Assembly: GCA_945877755.1 (NCBI GenBank)
Contig: CAMCSP010000006.1
Span: forward strand, 1 to 32,628
Origin: Rickettsia typhi
GTDB taxonomy: Bacteria; Pseudomonadota; Alphaproteobacteria; Rickettsiales; JABSSG01
Length of the DNA stretch: 32,628 nucleotides
Direction of reading: 5' to 3'
In this document: positions 30,731 through 32,628 of the stretch, piece after piece
Numbering within the stretch: position 1 is the first letter of the stretch
Layout of the letters: each line of letters starts with the position of its first letter
Program-made: the position numbers and the translations under genes
The notes under the pieces: generated by a model
Seen by the model: only the letters and a program-made list of their open reading frames with translations
The model's database searches: none
Told to the model about the DNA's origin: nothing

Positions 30731-31702
30731 ATGGTTAAAGCAGTGGTAATTGATAATTTCGGTGGACCTGACGTTTTTAAATTAAAAGAAATAAAATTAA
30801 ATAAACCAGGATTTGGTGAAGTACTGATACACCAAACGACAATTGGCATTAACTTTCTTGATACACATCAACGTGACGGGTCTATCCCTATTCCTTTACC
30901 TGGTATTGTTGGCTGCGAAGCCTGTGGAGTCGTTGAAGAAATTGGTGAAGGGGTTCAAGGCATCACAGTAGGAGACAGAGTTGCTTATGGAACTGCACCT
31001 TATGGAGCATATTGTGAAGCGAGAGTAATTGATCAGAAGTATCTGGTCAACGTTCCTGATTACATTACAGACGAGCAAGCTGCAGCATTATTACTTAAAG
31101 GAATGACAGCGCATTTACTTCTAAGAAGAACATTTTTTGTAAAAAAGAATAATACAATTTTAGTACATGCTGCTGCAGGCGGAGTTGGACAGCTACTTTG
31201 TGTTTTAGCAAAACATTATGAAGCTAATGTAATTGCTACGGTTAGTTCTGATGAAAAAGTGGAAATAGTAAAAAATCTTGGGGTAGACCACGTAATTAAC
31301 TATTCAAAAGAAGATTTTCTTGAAAGAGTAAATGAAATCACTAAAGGTCAAGGTGTATCAGCTGTATATGACTCAGCAGGCAACTCTACTTTTGACAAAT
31401 CTTTAGAGTGTGTTGGTTATTTTGGATTATTAGCATGCTATGGTCAATCCTCAGGTCCTGCTCCATTGCTTGATATAAATAAACTTTATGATAAAGGAAA
31501 ATTTGTTACCTTTGCAGGTTTATTTACATACAAAAAAGATCGCTATGAGCTATTGTTGAGCGCTAATGAAGTATTTGCACTAGCCAATAAAAATATTATT
31601 AAAGCAAATATTCAATATAAATATAAATTGACACAAGTACCATTAGCTCATCATAATATTGAAAGCAGAAAAACAACAGGGCAAAGCATCATTTTAGTTT
31701 AG
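30731..31702 (+). CDS. NADPH:quinone reductase / zinc-independent MDR oxidoreductase
   Basis: MVKAVVIDNFGGPDVFKLKEI, GIVGCEACGVVEEIGEGVQG, VHAAAGGVGQLLCVLAKH, ITKGQGVSAVYDSAGNSTF. ATG at 30731 preceded by AAGAGG. Confidence 0.9.
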   Translation: MVKAVVIDNFGGPDVFKLKEIKLNKPGFGEVLIHQTTIGINFLDTHQRDGSIPIPLPGIVGCEACGVVEEIGEGVQGITVGDRVAYGTAPYGAYCEARVIDQKYLVNVPDYITDEQAAALLLKGMTAHLLLRRTFFVKKNNTILVHAAAGGVGQLLCVLAKHYEANVIATVSSDEKVEIVKNLGVDHVINYSKEDFLERVNEITKGQGVSAVYDSAGNSTFDKSLECVGYFGLLACYGQSSGPAPLLDINKLYDKGKFVTFAGLFTYKKDRYELLLSANEVFALANKNIIKANIQYKYKLTQVPLAHHNIESRKTTGQSIILV

Positions 31703-31707
31703 TTTTC

Positions 31708-32472
31708 ATGATCATCAGTGAAAAAGTAGGAAATGACATAATCAAACTAGCTGAAGAAGCTGGCAAGATCATAATGTGCTATCATAAAGCAGATTTTCAA
31801 ATAATTAATAAACATGATCAATCTCCAGTAACAACAGCAGACCTGGAAGCTCATAATTTTATTATTAGAGAATTACCATTAATATGCCCTGATTTTGAAA
31901 TCATCTCCGAAGAAGATACTGAGCGTAAAAAAATTTTGGGTAATAAATATTGGTTAATAGATCCATTAGACGGAACTAAGAACTTTATTCAAGGAAAAGA
32001 CCACTTTGCTGTGAGTATTGGATTGATCGAGAATAATCAGCCAGTTTTTGGAGTAATCTATATGCCAGCATTAGAATTGACATATTTTACTTCCAATAAT
32101 CAAGCATTGAAAAAATATGCTACTGGCCAAGTTGAAGAGATCTCATCTAAGTTCAACAAAGAAGACAGTTGTGATGTTGTGACTAGTAATTCTAGTGATA
32201 GCTCAAAGATAAAAGACTTTTTGAGCAAATATAAAGTACGGAATCATTATATTGTGTCTAGCGCTCTTAAACTATGCATGGTGGCAGAAGCAAAAGCCAA
32301 TCTCTACCCATGCTTTACTAATACCATGACCTGGGATACTGCTGCCGGCCACGCAATTCTAAAAGCCGCAGGCGGAGATGTTTATTTGCTTGATGATAAG
32401 AGCTCACCATTACTTTATGATAAAGATAATTTATCTAACCCACATTTCCTTGCTATAGGGTCCATATCTTGA
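31708..32472 (+). CDS. cysQ: 3'(2'),5'-bisphosphate nucleotidase / inositol monophosphatase family
   Basis: KHDQSPVTTADLEAHNFI, ISEEDTE, YWLIDPLDGTKNFIQGKDHFAVSIGLIENNQPVFGVIYMPA, WDTAAGHAILKAAGGDV. Confidence 0.88.
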   Translation: MIISEKVGNDIIKLAEEAGKIIMCYHKADFQIINKHDQSPVTTADLEAHNFIIRELPLICPDFEIISEEDTERKKILGNKYWLIDPLDGTKNFIQGKDHFAVSIGLIENNQPVFGVIYMPALELTYFTSNNQALKKYATGQVEEISSKFNKEDSCDVVTSNSSDSSKIKDFLSKYKVRNHYIVSSALKLCMVAEAKANLYPCFTNTMTWDTAAGHAILKAAGGDVYLLDDKSSPLLYDKDNLSNPHFLAIGSIS

Positions 32473-32481
32473 TCTATATAC

Positions 32482-32628
32482 TGTCGATCGCCAAAACATT
32501 TGACCCCCTTGAGATGAGATTTCACCACGTTATTTGACCCCACCCGTCACCAAAACATTTGACCCCTCTGGAAGCGAGTTTCACCAAAAGGAATGATCCC
32601 TCTAAAATAAGAGCTATAGTTGCTATGT
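32482..32628. mobile_element. Putative IS21-family left end with multiple terminal repeats (element continues beyond window)
   Basis: CCAAAACATTTGACCCC at 32491-32507 and again at 32550-32566, a partial ATTTGACCCC at 32532-32541, and GAGATGAGATTTCACCA / GAAGCGAGTTTCACCA pairs. Arrangement typical of IS21-family termini. No transposase within the window. Confidence 0.65.

Overview
AT-rich alphaproteobacterial chromosomal window, most like a Rickettsiales/Holosporales-type endosymbiont (judged from gene content and base composition only). It carries mostly housekeeping genes: atpHAGDC, priA, glmS, xthA, ubiB, ubiE, pgi, clpA, ctrA, znuCB, yraN, murD, ispE and ccmDEF. Both edges show mobile-element signatures. 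At the left edge is the N-terminus of an IS1595-type transposase abutting a 5'-truncated ParA-like remnant. At the right edge are IS21-type terminal repeats about 10 bp after cysQ. The most interesting signal is the leader of an ABC-F ATPase gene (minus strand, upstream of 6813). It has a promoter, a 5-codon ORF (MKITA), a hairpin plus U-tract starting 3 nt after that ORF's stop codon, then the real RBS and ATG, which is the layout of a ribosome-sensing transcription attenuator. The ABC-F gene is divergent from a Bcr/CflA-type efflux pump. Other points include an unlisted ccmD-like small ORF, a nitronate-monooxygenase-like protein with a CX2CX3CX23C motif, and a consensus CtrA box overlapping the ctrA Shine-Dalgarno. 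No tRNA, rRNA or CRISPR was seen. No completely novel system is claimed.
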